A model generated the notes under the pieces. The model saw nothing but the letters and a program-made list of their open reading frames with translations, ran no database searches and was not told the DNA's origin. The translations under genes and the position numbers were made by a program. DNA of 64,000 nt from Pseudaminobacter sp040049255 (GTDB lineage: Bacteria; Pseudomonadota; Alphaproteobacteria; Rhizobiales; Rhizobiaceae): positions 1 through 64,000 of the forward strand of contig NZ_JBDZDR010000007.1 in assembly GCF_040049255.1 (NCBI RefSeq), in the 5' to 3' direction. Every line of letters starts with the position of its first letter. Position 1 is the first letter of the stretch. Below, piece by piece: positions 33,862-42,877 of the stretch.

Positions 33862-34788
33862 ATGCTCTATTTTGCCGAGGCAGACAGCCGGGGCGCGATC
33901 GAGATTGCGCTTGCGGCGCAGATTATCGACGACACCTACCGTGCCATCGGGGAAGGGCGCGTCCATGCGTCGGCGCCGTCTATGATGCGGATCGGAACCA
34001 CGCCGCACCGCCTGGGGGCCAAGGGTGCCGTGCTCGACCATCTCGGCGTTGCCGGCGTCCGGCTTACCTCTCGCGCCGCGCCGCGGCTGATGCTGTGGTC
34101 GCTCGAGACAGGTGAACCGGTTGCCTTCTTTGACGAGCGTACGATGTACAGGTTCCGCACCGGGGTTTCAGCGGCGGTCGTCGCGGGATACCTGCTGCGG
34201 GCGCGTCCGCTTCGCCGCGCCGCCATCATCGGCGCCGGCCCGATAGCAAGCCAGATTGCCCTGGCAATCCATGAACTGCTGAAGCCGTCACAGATCGTCG
34301 TCGCATCGCGCAGTCCAGAGTCCGCGGAGCGTTTCGCCGCCGATTGTCGTGCCTCCGGGCTTCCGGCCTCTTCCGCGCAATCCGCCCCTGAGGCAGTGCA
34401 TGAGGCGGACCTTGTCGTCACGATCACCACCGCCAATGAAGTGCTCGTGCGGCGCGAGCATCTGAAGGATGGGGCGACGGTTCTTTCGATGGGCGGCGGC
34501 CTTGAGATCGACCACGTAATCTGGGCCTCGGCTGCCGTTCGCTTCGTCGACGACCTCAGCTACGCGCTCCTCCAGGGAGATGCCCATGCCTGGATAGCGG
34601 GCGGCCTTATCGATGCGGCCGGGTTCGAGGCGAGCCTTTCCGGCACGATCGGCGAACTCGCTGCAGGGCGCGTTCCGGACCGGCCGTCTGACGGCATCGC
34701 CATGGCGATCGTGCAGGGAACCACCGCGCTCGATATCGCACTCGCACACGCAGTCTACGACGCCAGGCTGAACAACAGGAACAACTAG
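33862..34788 (+). CDS. Ornithine cyclodeaminase/mu-crystallin family protein
   Basis: This is a 308-residue NAD(P)-dependent enzyme of the OCD/mu-crystallin family, whose members deaminate cyclising amino acids or reduce cyclic imines. The substrate region includes GVAGVRLTSRAAP and FRTGVSAAVVAGYLL, and the Rossmann motif is AAIIGAGPIASQIALA. SMGGGLEIDHVIWASA lies where family members read GADGPGKxE, so specificity probably differs from true ornithine cyclodeaminase. The ATG at 33862 has GGAGG upstream. The MmgE/PrpD gene starts three bases after its stop codon. Confidence 0.87.
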   Translation: MLYFAEADSRGAIEIALAAQIIDDTYRAIGEGRVHASAPSMMRIGTTPHRLGAKGAVLDHLGVAGVRLTSRAAPRLMLWSLETGEPVAFFDERTMYRFRTGVSAAVVAGYLLRARPLRRAAIIGAGPIASQIALAIHELLKPSQIVVASRSPESAERFAADCRASGLPASSAQSAPEAVHEADLVVTITTANEVLVRREHLKDGATVLSMGGGLEIDHVIWASAAVRFVDDLSYALLQGDAHAWIAGGLIDAAGFEASLSGTIGELAAGRVPDRPSDGIAMAIVQGTTALDIALAHAVYDARLNNRNN

Positions 34789-34791
34789 ACG

Positions 34792-36156
34792 ATGTCGAAC
34801 GACTTTCTCGACCGCCTTTGCGACGCGGTACTCGAGCCCGCCATCGTCACGACCCGGGAGCAGCGCCGTCTGATCGCGCGCGCCATGGCCGACACGATTG
34901 CGGTTGCGGCCGCGGGCTTCCCCGAACCCGTCACCCGCAACGTCCTCGCCGCCTATGGCGGCAACGGGCCGCGCGCCTGGTCCGGAGAACCTTGCGAGAG
35001 CGCAGAAGCGGCGATCCTCGTCAACGGCGTCGCCTCGCATGCACTCGATTTCGATGACGTCTATCTTGAAAGCATGGCGCATATCAGCACTGTGCTGTTG
35101 CCGGCAGTGCTACGCCACGGCGATGACGATCCGGACGAAGTCATCGCGGCGTTTGCAGCCGGGCTGATTGCCGCCAAGGCAGTTGCGCGCCGTGTCGGTC
35201 CCGGCCACTACCACAAGGGCTTTCACGGCACCGGCACGATCGGCACTTTTGCCGCTGCCGCTGCCTGCGGGCGCCTGGCCGGCCTCGACCCGGCGCAGAT
35301 GGCCAACGCGCTCGCCATCGCGGCATCGCTGTCGAGCGGGCTTCAGGCGAATTTCTCGACCCAGACCAAGCCGGTCCATGCGGGCTTCGCCGCTGCTGCA
35401 GGCTATCGCGCGGCGCGGCTTGCGAGAGCCGGCGTCACCGGCTCTCGCACGGTGTTTTCAGAGCGTGGCTATCCCGGCCTCTATGGGGCAGGCGACGGCG
35501 AGGAAGCGCCTGGAAATGACGCGTTCGAGCTTCGGCCCGACCTCATCTCGGTCAAGCTCTTTCCCTGCTGCTATGCATCGCATCGTCTTGTCGGCATCGC
35601 GCTGGACGCGCGCGCCGCGCTCGGCGACAAAGCCCTGCAACCTGGTGCGCGCTACACGCTCAGCGTGCCCGCCTCCAGCATCGGTCTCCTGAAGCACAAC
35701 CGCCCTCGTGACGGGATGCAGGCGAAATTTTCAGCCACCTATCCCTTTGCGGTGGCGCTTCTGCGCGGCACGCCGACCCTTGCCGACTTTACTGACAGCG
35801 GGGTGGGCGAGGCAAAAATGACGCAACTGATGGAGCGTTTGGAGATCGTCGAGGACGAGACCCAACCGAGCGGCGGCGATATCGAGTTCGGCCAGGTTGC
35901 GCTGACCATCGAAATGCCGTCGGGCGGCCAGCGGCGTTTCGTTCGCGCGGCGCTTCCGGGCTCTCCGCTCGACCCGCCCGCGCCGGATGCGCTGAGAGAA
36001 AAGCTTGCCGGCTGCCTCTCGGTCTACGAGCGGTGGAGCGGCCAGGCGTTTCCGCTGCCCGCCCGGGCGCCGGGCCTCGGAATCGAAGGCTGGCTGCCAG
36101 ATGCGGCCAATGCCGGGGATGACCATGCACCTGATACATACGGAGTGAAGTCTTGA
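34792..36156 (+). CDS. MmgE/PrpD family protein
   Basis: This is a 454-residue protein related to 2-methylcitrate dehydratase, cis-aconitate decarboxylase and iminodisuccinate epimerase. Typical segments are ILVNGVASHALDFDDVYLES near the N-terminus, KGFHGTGTIGTFAAAAACGR in the centre, and VKLFPCCYASHRLVGIALDA. Members act on di- and tricarboxylates by dehydration or epimerisation. It overlaps the next gene by four bases and clearly belongs to the same operon. Confidence 0.9.
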   Translation: MSNDFLDRLCDAVLEPAIVTTREQRRLIARAMADTIAVAAAGFPEPVTRNVLAAYGGNGPRAWSGEPCESAEAAILVNGVASHALDFDDVYLESMAHISTVLLPAVLRHGDDDPDEVIAAFAAGLIAAKAVARRVGPGHYHKGFHGTGTIGTFAAAAACGRLAGLDPAQMANALAIAASLSSGLQANFSTQTKPVHAGFAAAAGYRAARLARAGVTGSRTVFSERGYPGLYGAGDGEEAPGNDAFELRPDLISVKLFPCCYASHRLVGIALDARAALGDKALQPGARYTLSVPASSIGLLKHNRPRDGMQAKFSATYPFAVALLRGTPTLADFTDSGVGEAKMTQLMERLEIVEDETQPSGGDIEFGQVALTIEMPSGGQRRFVRAALPGSPLDPPAPDALREKLAGCLSVYERWSGQAFPLPARAPGLGIEGWLPDAANAGDDHAPDTYGVKS

Positions 36157-37148
36157 GCGTACAAATGATCGATCTTGTCAAAATCCTGCGCACGCCGCTT
36201 GAGCTTAACGCCAAGCCGGGCGACAAGATCCTGATCGTCACCGACACGGCGATCGAAACGGTGCTCTGGCAGTCGCTCGCCGCTGCCGCAGGCACCATGG
36301 GCATCGAATATACGATCGCGATGATGTCGCCGCGCGCAACCCACGCGCTGAACCCGACCAGCGCGATCTGCTCGGCCGCCAAGGACCCCGACACCGACCT
36401 GGTGATCTATCTGACCAGCACGGCTCTGGCGCATTCGCCGCTCAACGCCGAGTTGCTGGAGATTGGCAAGCGTCACCTGCTGATGGAAGAGCTGACGACG
36501 GCAATGCTGAACCCCGACGGTCCGGCAGGAGCCGACTACCCGGCGATGAATGTGCTCGGCAAGAAGGTTGAGAAGATCTTCAGCGACGGGAAGACTATCC
36601 GCGTCACCTGCCCGAACGGCACCGACCTGACCGCAAGCATCGAGGGCCGTCCCGGCCGGGCGATCACCGGCAAGGTGTTCCAGATGCGCGAGAACGGCGG
36701 CGGCGGATGCGCGTTCCCGGATGGCGAGACCCACATCTGCCCGGTTGAGGGCACCGGCGAGGGCCGTGTGGTATTCGACCTGACGGCGCACTCGGTCGGC
36801 GCGCTCAAGGAGCCGATCATCCTGACGATCGAGAAGGGCTTCGTCACCAAGATCGAGGGCGGCGCCCAGGCTGACGTCTGGAAGAACATCCTCGCGACGC
36901 ATGGCGATGCCGGAAGCTACAACGCGCCCGCAGAGATCGCCCTCGGCCTGAACCCCAAGGTGAAGCCTGTCGGCTCCATGCGTACCGACAAGAAGATGTA
37001 TGGCACGGCCCATATCGGCCTTGGCGATACCGTCACGCTCGGCGGCACCTGCCACGCGAAGCTGCGTCTGGAAGGCGTCATCAGCAAACCCGAAATCACA
37101 GTCGACGGCGTCGTTGTGTCCAGCCAGGGCAAGATACTCGTCGACTAA
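36153..37148 (+). CDS. M29 aminopeptidase/NicX-like protein
   Basis: This is a 331-residue protein that resembles the leucyl-aminopeptidase-T superfamily, which includes 2,5-dihydroxypyridine dioxygenase (NicX). Visible features are HICPVEGTGEGRVVFDLTAH and a C-terminal AHIGLGDTVTLGG with possible metal-binding His. The substrate is not known. The start is TTG at 36153, which has GGAG seven bases upstream and overlaps the stop of the MmgE/PrpD gene; an ATG at 36165 is poorly placed. Its presence beside an OCD and PrpD homologue suggests degradation of a nitrogen-containing ring or amide. Confidence 0.7.
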   Translation: MSVQMIDLVKILRTPLELNAKPGDKILIVTDTAIETVLWQSLAAAAGTMGIEYTIAMMSPRATHALNPTSAICSAAKDPDTDLVIYLTSTALAHSPLNAELLEIGKRHLLMEELTTAMLNPDGPAGADYPAMNVLGKKVEKIFSDGKTIRVTCPNGTDLTASIEGRPGRAITGKVFQMRENGGGGCAFPDGETHICPVEGTGEGRVVFDLTAHSVGALKEPIILTIEKGFVTKIEGGAQADVWKNILATHGDAGSYNAPAEIALGLNPKVKPVGSMRTDKKMYGTAHIGLGDTVTLGGTCHAKLRLEGVISKPEITVDGVVVSSQGKILVD

Positions 37149-37161
37149 GTCCCAAAACTAT

Positions 37162-37188
37162 CGGAGCGCCAGGGCCACTGGCGCTCCG
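37162..37188 (+). promoter_or_regulatory. Strong hairpin between the M29-like gene and the TRAP genes
   Basis: CGGAGCGCCA at 37162-37171 pairs perfectly with TGGCGCTCCG at 37179-37188 around a 7-base loop. No T-run follows, so it is unlikely to be a terminator. Hairpins at this position before binding-protein genes often protect the downstream mRNA and raise its abundance; that role is inferred. Confidence 0.5.
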
Positions 37189-37219
37189 ACGCACCAATAC
37201 AGCCGGAGGAAATCCAACC

Positions 37220-38215
37220 ATGACACGTAAACTGCTTGCCACACTTGCCGCCAGTGCCGCCGCGCTGCTCATTGCATCGGGTGCCGCTCTGGCCCAGTCG
37301 GTCACGCTGACACTGGCACACCAATATCCGAGCACGCAGCCGATCGGCGACGGCTACAATCTCTGGGCCAAGCGCGTTGAGGAACTGAGCAACGGCGACA
37401 TCAAGGTCCGCGTCTTTCCAGGTAGCACGCTGATCGGCAGCGACGAGTCCTTCTCGGCGGTTTCGACCGGCTCCGTCAGCGCCTCGAACATGATCGGCGG
37501 TTTCCAGGGAGGTGACATCCCGGAACTGGGAGCGATCACGATGCCGTTCCTTTTCGACGATTACGGCCACTACAAGCGTGCGGTCGACGGCGGCCTGCGC
37601 GAGCTGGTTTCGGGCTGGTACGAGGCGAAGAACATCAAGCTGTTGAGCTTCTTCCCGAAGGGCAACGACCAGGTCTTCCACAAGTCGAAATTCCTGACCA
37701 ATCCGGAGGACTTCGTCGGCGCCCAGATTCGCGGCGTCGGCGGCGTATCCGACGCTGTGCTGACCGCTCTGGGAGCCAAGGTCGTGCGCCTGCCCACCAC
37801 TGAAGTGACGCAGGGCCTGCAGCGCGGCGTCGTCGACGGCATCGTCACCAATTGCGTTGCCCATATCGGCCGCTCCTGGTTCGAGCAGGCGCCCTATGCT
37901 TCCGTCGTCTCGCTCAAGAACGACATCGAGAGCCTCGGCCTCAATCTCGATGTCTGGAAGGGATTGACCGAGGAACAGCAGAAGGTCGTGCTGGACGCGG
38001 CATCCGAAATGGAAGCATTCGAGTGGGAACTGATGGAGCGCGTCGAATCCAAGGACTGCTTCGCAGATTGGGAAGAGCGCAAGGTCAACGTCCAGGTCAC
38101 CACACCTGAGCAGAAGGCTGCCCTGAAGGCGGCCGTCGCATCGGTCTATGACGACTACAGGGTGACGCTGCCAATTCTCGACGACGTGCTGAAGATCGTA
38201 GAAGCGGCGCGCTGA
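37220..38215 (+). CDS. TRAP transporter substrate-binding protein, DctP type
   Basis: This is a 331-residue periplasmic binding protein with a signal peptide ending ASGAALAQ (about residue 26). LTLAHQYPSTQPIGDGYNLW, the GVGGVSDAVLTALGAKVVRL segment with the carboxylate-binding Arg just before it (AQIRG), and EVTQGLQRGVVDGIVTNC are typical DctP features, so the ligand is probably a carboxylate. The ATG has GGAGG upstream. Confidence 0.94.
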   Translation: MTRKLLATLAASAAALLIASGAALAQSVTLTLAHQYPSTQPIGDGYNLWAKRVEELSNGDIKVRVFPGSTLIGSDESFSAVSTGSVSASNMIGGFQGGDIPELGAITMPFLFDDYGHYKRAVDGGLRELVSGWYEAKNIKLLSFFPKGNDQVFHKSKFLTNPEDFVGAQIRGVGGVSDAVLTALGAKVVRLPTTEVTQGLQRGVVDGIVTNCVAHIGRSWFEQAPYASVVSLKNDIESLGLNLDVWKGLTEEQQKVVLDAASEMEAFEWELMERVESKDCFADWEERKVNVQVTTPEQKAALKAAVASVYDDYRVTLPILDDVLKIVEAAR

Positions 38216-38243
38216 CGCATCGGTGGACGACGAGGACTTCCCA

Positions 38244-38792
38244 ATGTCTCACAATTCAGGTCACTCGGACGATACGATCGAACCGATTGGACAGAACCCA
38301 CTGGAGAAGATCGCAACTGGGGCAGTGCATGTGGCTGCGCTCATCCTCCAGATCGCGGCGGTGGCCCTCGTCGTCAATGCCGCCTATCGCTACACGGTTG
38401 GAGGCGGGTTCACGCTCATCTCCGAAGCGACCCGCTTCTCGCTCTTGATCGTGGTGTTCCTCGGTCTCGCCGGCACCCATATCGTCGGCGGGCACGTCCG
38501 CGTCGACCTCTTGCTGTCGGCGCTGCCGGATCGCGCCAAGGAACTGATCGCCGGCTATCTCGTGCCTGTCGCGAGCATCTTCCATCTCAGCCTTCTCGGG
38601 TGGTCGGGCTGGGTGGCGACGGCCCAGATGTTCGCCCAGGGAACGACTACGCCGAGCCAGCCATACATCACGCTCTGGCCGATCGCCTCGGTAATTCCGA
38701 TCGGCTGCGGCCTTCTGGTTCTTATTCTTCTGCTTCATCTCGTGCGCCGTATTTCCCGGGCGAAAACCCGTGATCTGACCACGCAAGACTGA
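38244..38792 (+). CDS. TRAP transporter small permease, DctQ type
   Basis: This is a 182-residue protein with four membrane segments: VAALILQIAAVALVVNAAY, FSLLIVVFLGLAGTHIVGG, LVPVASIFHLSLLGWSGW and ASVIPIGCGLLVLILLLHLV. The HVRVDLLLSALP loop matches the conserved DctQ region. The ATG at 38244 has GAGGA upstream; a GTG at 38223 is less likely. It lies between the binding protein and the large permease. Confidence 0.9.
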   Translation: MSHNSGHSDDTIEPIGQNPLEKIATGAVHVAALILQIAAVALVVNAAYRYTVGGGFTLISEATRFSLLIVVFLGLAGTHIVGGHVRVDLLLSALPDRAKELIAGYLVPVASIFHLSLLGWSGWVATAQMFAQGTTTPSQPYITLWPIASVIPIGCGLLVLILLLHLVRRISRAKTRDLTTQD

Positions 38793-38813
38793 TCGCCTCA
38801 CGGGAGATACAAA

Positions 38814-40130
38814 ATGAATATCGGTATCACTACCGGTCTGGTGACCGCCGGTCTGATTGCGCTGCTGCTGCTTGGCATTCCCATCGCCTATGTCCTTGGC
38901 ATGACGGGCATCTTTGGCCTGTTCTCGGCAACCGGGGGGACCAGCGCTTGGCTGTCGCTGACTTCCGGCGCAGCGCTCCACCTGTCCAGCTCCAGCCTGC
39001 TCGCCATCCCGCTCTTCATGCTGATGAGCGCCTACATCACCGAGAGCGGCATGGGGCCGAAGCTGCTCGACTTCACCGACAAGTGGTTCTCGAAGATGCC
39101 TGGGGCGCTCTACAATGCAGCCCTTGCGGCTTGCGGCGCCTTCTCGACCCTTTCCGGATCGAGCGTCGCGACTGCCGGCGCCATTGGCGGCGTCGTCATT
39201 CCCGAGTTCAAGCGCCGCGGCCTCAACGTCAAGCGAGGCATGGGCGCGGTGGCCGCCGGCGGCACGCTGGGCGTCCTCATTCCGCCGAGCACCGCCTTCA
39301 TCATTTATGGCGAACTCACCGAAACTTCGGTTGCCCGCCTGTTCATGGCGGGTGTCGTTCCAGGCGTGCTGATCCTGGCGGTGTTCATCGTCTACACGAT
39401 GATCGTGTCGCATGCGGAAGAGCGCAAGGCGCCGCCGGTCGACACGCCAGACGTGACCTGGGTGGAACGCTGGGCGTCGCTGCGCCAGATCTGGTCGGCC
39501 ATCGTGCTGATGGCGGCGGTTCTCGGCGGCATCTTCTTCGGCGTGGTCACCCCGACCGAAGCCGCCGCCCTCGGCGCCCTCTCCGCGATGCTGACCGGCG
39601 TCTACGTGCTCAAGGGGCTGAGCTGGAAGGGCGTGCACCGGGCCGCCGTCCGTTCGATCTACTCGATCACCATGATCGGGACGATCCTGCTCGGCGGCCT
39701 CATCCTCGGCCGCGCGGTCACCATGCTCGGCATCTCGCAGGATCTGGTCGATCTGATCCAGGGCACCGGCCAGCCTGGCTGGATGGTGATCATGTGGATC
39801 ATGCTGCTGCTGCTGTTCCTGGGCATGTTCCTCGACGGCGCGGCGATGACCGTCATCACCATTCCGCTGCTGTTTCCGGTGATCACCTCCTATGGCTACG
39901 ACCCGGTCTGGTTCGCCATCATCTTTGTCGTCAACACCGAGATCGGCCTGCTCACCCCGCCGGTCGGCATGAACCTCTTTGTTGTGAAGGCGATTTCGGG
40001 CGAGCCGATGATCGATGTGGTGAAGGGTGCTTTGCCCTACACGTTGCTGTTGGGCTTGATGCTGATCGTCCTCATCATCTTCCCGCAGATCAGCCTGTGG
40101 CTGCCCGACTTGCTGCTTGGTCCCCGCTGA
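38814..40130 (+). CDS. TRAP transporter large permease, DctM type
   Basis: This is a 438-residue ion-coupled membrane subunit with about 12 helices. SGSSVATAGAIGGVVIPEF and AAGGTLGVLIPPSTAFIIYG are the paired DctM signature regions, and EIGLLTPPVGMNLFVVKAI is the second inverted repeat. It has GGGAG just upstream of the ATG. Together with the two upstream genes it forms a complete TRAP importer. Confidence 0.95.
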   Translation: MNIGITTGLVTAGLIALLLLGIPIAYVLGMTGIFGLFSATGGTSAWLSLTSGAALHLSSSSLLAIPLFMLMSAYITESGMGPKLLDFTDKWFSKMPGALYNAALAACGAFSTLSGSSVATAGAIGGVVIPEFKRRGLNVKRGMGAVAAGGTLGVLIPPSTAFIIYGELTETSVARLFMAGVVPGVLILAVFIVYTMIVSHAEERKAPPVDTPDVTWVERWASLRQIWSAIVLMAAVLGGIFFGVVTPTEAAALGALSAMLTGVYVLKGLSWKGVHRAAVRSIYSITMIGTILLGGLILGRAVTMLGISQDLVDLIQGTGQPGWMVIMWIMLLLLFLGMFLDGAAMTVITIPLLFPVITSYGYDPVWFAIIFVVNTEIGLLTPPVGMNLFVVKAISGEPMIDVVKGALPYTLLLGLMLIVLIIFPQISLWLPDLLLGPR

Positions 40131-40147
40131 TTTTCTTGACAACAATC

Positions 40148-40172
40148 TGCCGACCCTGAACAAGGGTCGGCA
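40148..40172 (+). terminator. Hairpin after the TRAP operon
   Basis: TGCCGACCCT at 40148-40157 and AGGGTCGGCA at 40163-40172 form a perfect 10-bp stem with a 5-base loop. Only a short AGTTCT follows, so termination may be partial and read-through into the IclR gene is possible. Confidence 0.55.
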
Positions 40173-40202
40173 AGTTCTACTGAGTTGAACGCAGGCTGCC
40201 GT

Positions 40203-40988
40203 ATGACCACGAAAGATGCTGCACGTCTTGACGGACCGATCGTTCGTTGTGTGAAGCTCATCCGTCTGCTGGCGGAGATAGATAGCGACATCTCGATCAA
40301 GGACGCGGCAAGTCATCTGGATCTGCCCGCAAGCACCACGCATCGCCTGCTGCGCGTGCTCATGCAGGAAGGGATGGTCGCCAAGGACCCCAAGACATCC
40401 CGCTATCGTGCAGGCATAGACCTCGAGCGGCTGGGTTCGCTTCTCAGCTACAAGAAGGGGTTCCGGGACCTTACGCTTCCTTACCTGGAACGGATCGTCG
40501 CCCAGTGCGGAGAGGCCTGCATGTTTGTTGCCTACCTTCCGGCAACCCATCAGGTCAGCGTCATGGCAGCTGTAAACTCGCTGCACCCCTTGCGCTACGA
40601 GATGGAGCTGTACGTTCCGCATACCGTTTTATGGGGCGCGACGGGAAGGTCGATTCTCGCCTTCCTTCCGGAAGAAGAGCAGCGTGCCATCGCAGCCAAG
40701 GGTGACCGCTCACCCGCAACCGGTGCTCCTCCACCCGCGTGGGAAATCCTGAAAGCGGAACTCGACGCAATCAGGGATCGCGGCTACGTACTGACACGCA
40801 GCCAGAAATTGAGTGGTGCCGTCGGTATCGGGGCTCCTGTCAGAAACGGCAGTGCCACCGTCATCGGAAGCTTTTGCATCACAGTTCCGGAAATCCGGTT
40901 CGACCCCGGAAAGGAAAAGGCTCTCGCAACCTCGTTAATCGAGCAGGCCGCGGAGTTCAGCGCATCTATCGGATTCCGTTCTCGCTAA
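40203..40988 (+). CDS. IclR-family transcriptional regulator
   Basis: This is a 261-residue regulator. The winged HTH covers IVRCVKLIRLLAEIDSDISI and LDLPASTTHRLLRVLMQEGM. The effector domain has a GEACMFVAYLP segment and VLWGATGRSILAFLP, followed by RDRGYVLTRSQKLSGAVGIG. Such proteins control catabolic genes for aromatic or small acid substrates; the adjacent TRAP operon is the obvious target. The ATG at 40203 is used instead of a TTG at 40185. Confidence 0.92.
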   Translation: MTTKDAARLDGPIVRCVKLIRLLAEIDSDISIKDAASHLDLPASTTHRLLRVLMQEGMVAKDPKTSRYRAGIDLERLGSLLSYKKGFRDLTLPYLERIVAQCGEACMFVAYLPATHQVSVMAAVNSLHPLRYEMELYVPHTVLWGATGRSILAFLPEEEQRAIAAKGDRSPATGAPPPAWEILKAELDAIRDRGYVLTRSQKLSGAVGIGAPVRNGSATVIGSFCITVPEIRFDPGKEKALATSLIEQAAEFSASIGFRSR

Positions 40989-41160
40989 CTCGCGTAGGGG
41001 CGTGCAGTGGGCCGGGGCCGCACAAAGGCGGGTGCAGCTCTGCGCTTCACCCCCGCGACTGTTGGCCTTCAGCCACTGAGTCGCCCGCCTCTATTGGCGA
41101 TACACCGTCCACCAGCAGCCAGCTTCCGCGACACGCTCAATGGATGCGCGCCGCCCGGCG

Positions 41161-41421
41161 TCACTCCATGCCCAGCGCGGCCTTGTAGAGGTCGAGGATA
41201 GCTTCCTCTTCCTGACGCTCGGCAGCATCCTTCTTGCGCAGGCGGATGATGGTGCGCAGCGCCTTGGTGTCGAAACCGGTGCCTTTTGCCTCGGCAAAGA
41301 CGTCCTTGATGTCGTCGGCGATTGTCTGCTTCTCTTCCTCAAGGCGCTCGATGCGCTCGATGAACGCGCGCAACTGGCCCGCGGCAACGGTCTGGCTGGT
41401 TTCGGTGATCTCGTCGGCCAT
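41161..41421 (-). CDS. gapR: GapR nucleoid-associated protein (DUF2312)
   Basis: This is an 86-residue helical DNA-binding protein. The sequence AAGQLRAFIERIERLEEEKQ, then IADDIKDVFAEAKGTGFDTK, then RQEEEAILDLYKAALG, follows Caulobacter GapR almost segment by segment. GapR encircles overtwisted DNA and stimulates topoisomerases during replication and transcription. The ATG has GGAG seven bases upstream. Confidence 0.95.
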   Translation of the reverse strand: MADEITETSQTVAAGQLRAFIERIERLEEEKQTIADDIKDVFAEAKGTGFDTKALRTIIRLRKKDAAERQEEEAILDLYKAALGME

Positions 41422-41546
41422 TCTTATGCTCCGGATGAAAAAGCCGCGACTCGGCGCGGCGTATGGGTAGCCGTTCGATGCCTTACCCGTCCTGAGGGGT
41501 CAAGGGCGGAATGGCAACACAATCGTCCGGAAAATGCGAGAGGCCG

Positions 41547-41855
<309 letters not shown>

Positions 41856-41866
41856 GGCGTCCTCCG

Positions 41867-42664
41867 TCACAGCGGCCCGGTGCGCGAGCCGAATTGCTTT
41901 ACCTGATGTATATCGGGGCGATCGTTGATGGCGTCAACGATGGGTGCCAGCCGCGCCGCCCAGTCGTCGGCAGTGGCCTCGTCGGCGATCAGGTCCTGAC
42001 GGATCTCGATCAGCGCGTGCGCATAGCCGTTGACGATGGCGTGCCTGAACATGGTGTCGCCGCGCAGCGCTCCGTCATAAGGCTCGTTGTCGCCGATGAT
42101 CAGGGTTCTATCCTGCGCCAGAAGTTCGATCAGCGGCCGCACCGCGCGGTCGTCGCGGTCCCACAGCAGGCCGACATGCCACGGCCGGGTGTGCCCTTGC
42201 ATGACCGGCGTGAAGGAATGGACGGAGAGCAGGAAAGGCGCCTTTCCGCTTTCCCGCGCCACCGAAGCCACCATCGCCCCGACCGCGTCGTGGTAGGGGC
42301 GGTAATATTTCTCGAGCCGCTTCTCGCGCTCTTCGGGCGCCATCGGATAGTTTCCGGGCACCACCGTGCCGTCGTAAAGCTGGCGAATCAGCGTCGGGTC
42401 GTCCTCGCCGCGATTGGGATCGATCAGCAGCCGCGAGAAATTGGCCATTATCGCCGGCACGCCGAGCAGCGCCGCGAGCCTTCTCGTCAGCTGCTCCACG
42501 CCGATGTCATAGGCTATATGGCGCTGGAACTCGGCAGGCGGCAGGCCAAGGTCGCCATACTCGTCGGGCAGGTCGCGCTTGGCATGATCGGCCAACAGGA
42601 CGATGCCTCGCTTGCGGTCGCCCTCGACGATTTCGAAGGGGGCAAAAACTGCGGATCGAGTCAT
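41867..42664 (-). CDS. N-formylglutamate amidohydrolase family protein
   Basis: This is a 265-residue metal-dependent hydrolase. Family features are LLADHAKRDLPDEYGDLGLP, HIAYDIGVEQLTRRLA, NFSRLLIDPNRGEDDPTLI and HSFTPVM. It would deformylate N-formylglutamate or a similar N-acyl amino acid. This short version is the one regularly adjacent to DUF1244 in alphaproteobacteria, where its true substrate is not established. Confidence 0.9.
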   Translation of the reverse strand: MTRSAVFAPFEIVEGDRKRGIVLLADHAKRDLPDEYGDLGLPPAEFQRHIAYDIGVEQLTRRLAALLGVPAIMANFSRLLIDPNRGEDDPTLIRQLYDGTVVPGNYPMAPEEREKRLEKYYRPYHDAVGAMVASVARESGKAPFLLSVHSFTPVMQGHTRPWHVGLLWDRDDRAVRPLIELLAQDRTLIIGDNEPYDGALRGDTMFRHAIVNGYAHALIEIRQDLIADEATADDWAARLAPIVDAINDRPDIHQVKQFGSRTGPL

Positions 42665-42877
42665 GGGCTTGCAACTGTCCCGTCTGGCGGTGTTGATGGG
42701 ATAGGCTGGTCATTCCACGAAGTCAGGCTGCATGCAATGTCGTTGTTTGGTCAATGTTGTGGCCGAAACCTTATCTGCGCGACCAAACCTGCCGCTCACG
42801 TACATCTAAATCGATTGGATTCCGGCCGACGGCGCGTTGACATGCGCCCGGACTTTGCCGAAAAGGAGCACCTGGAC

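Noticed and set aside
38256..40622. 788-codon minus-strand open frame
   Set aside because: It is antisense to the TRAP permease and IclR genes; composition is typical of a shadow frame.
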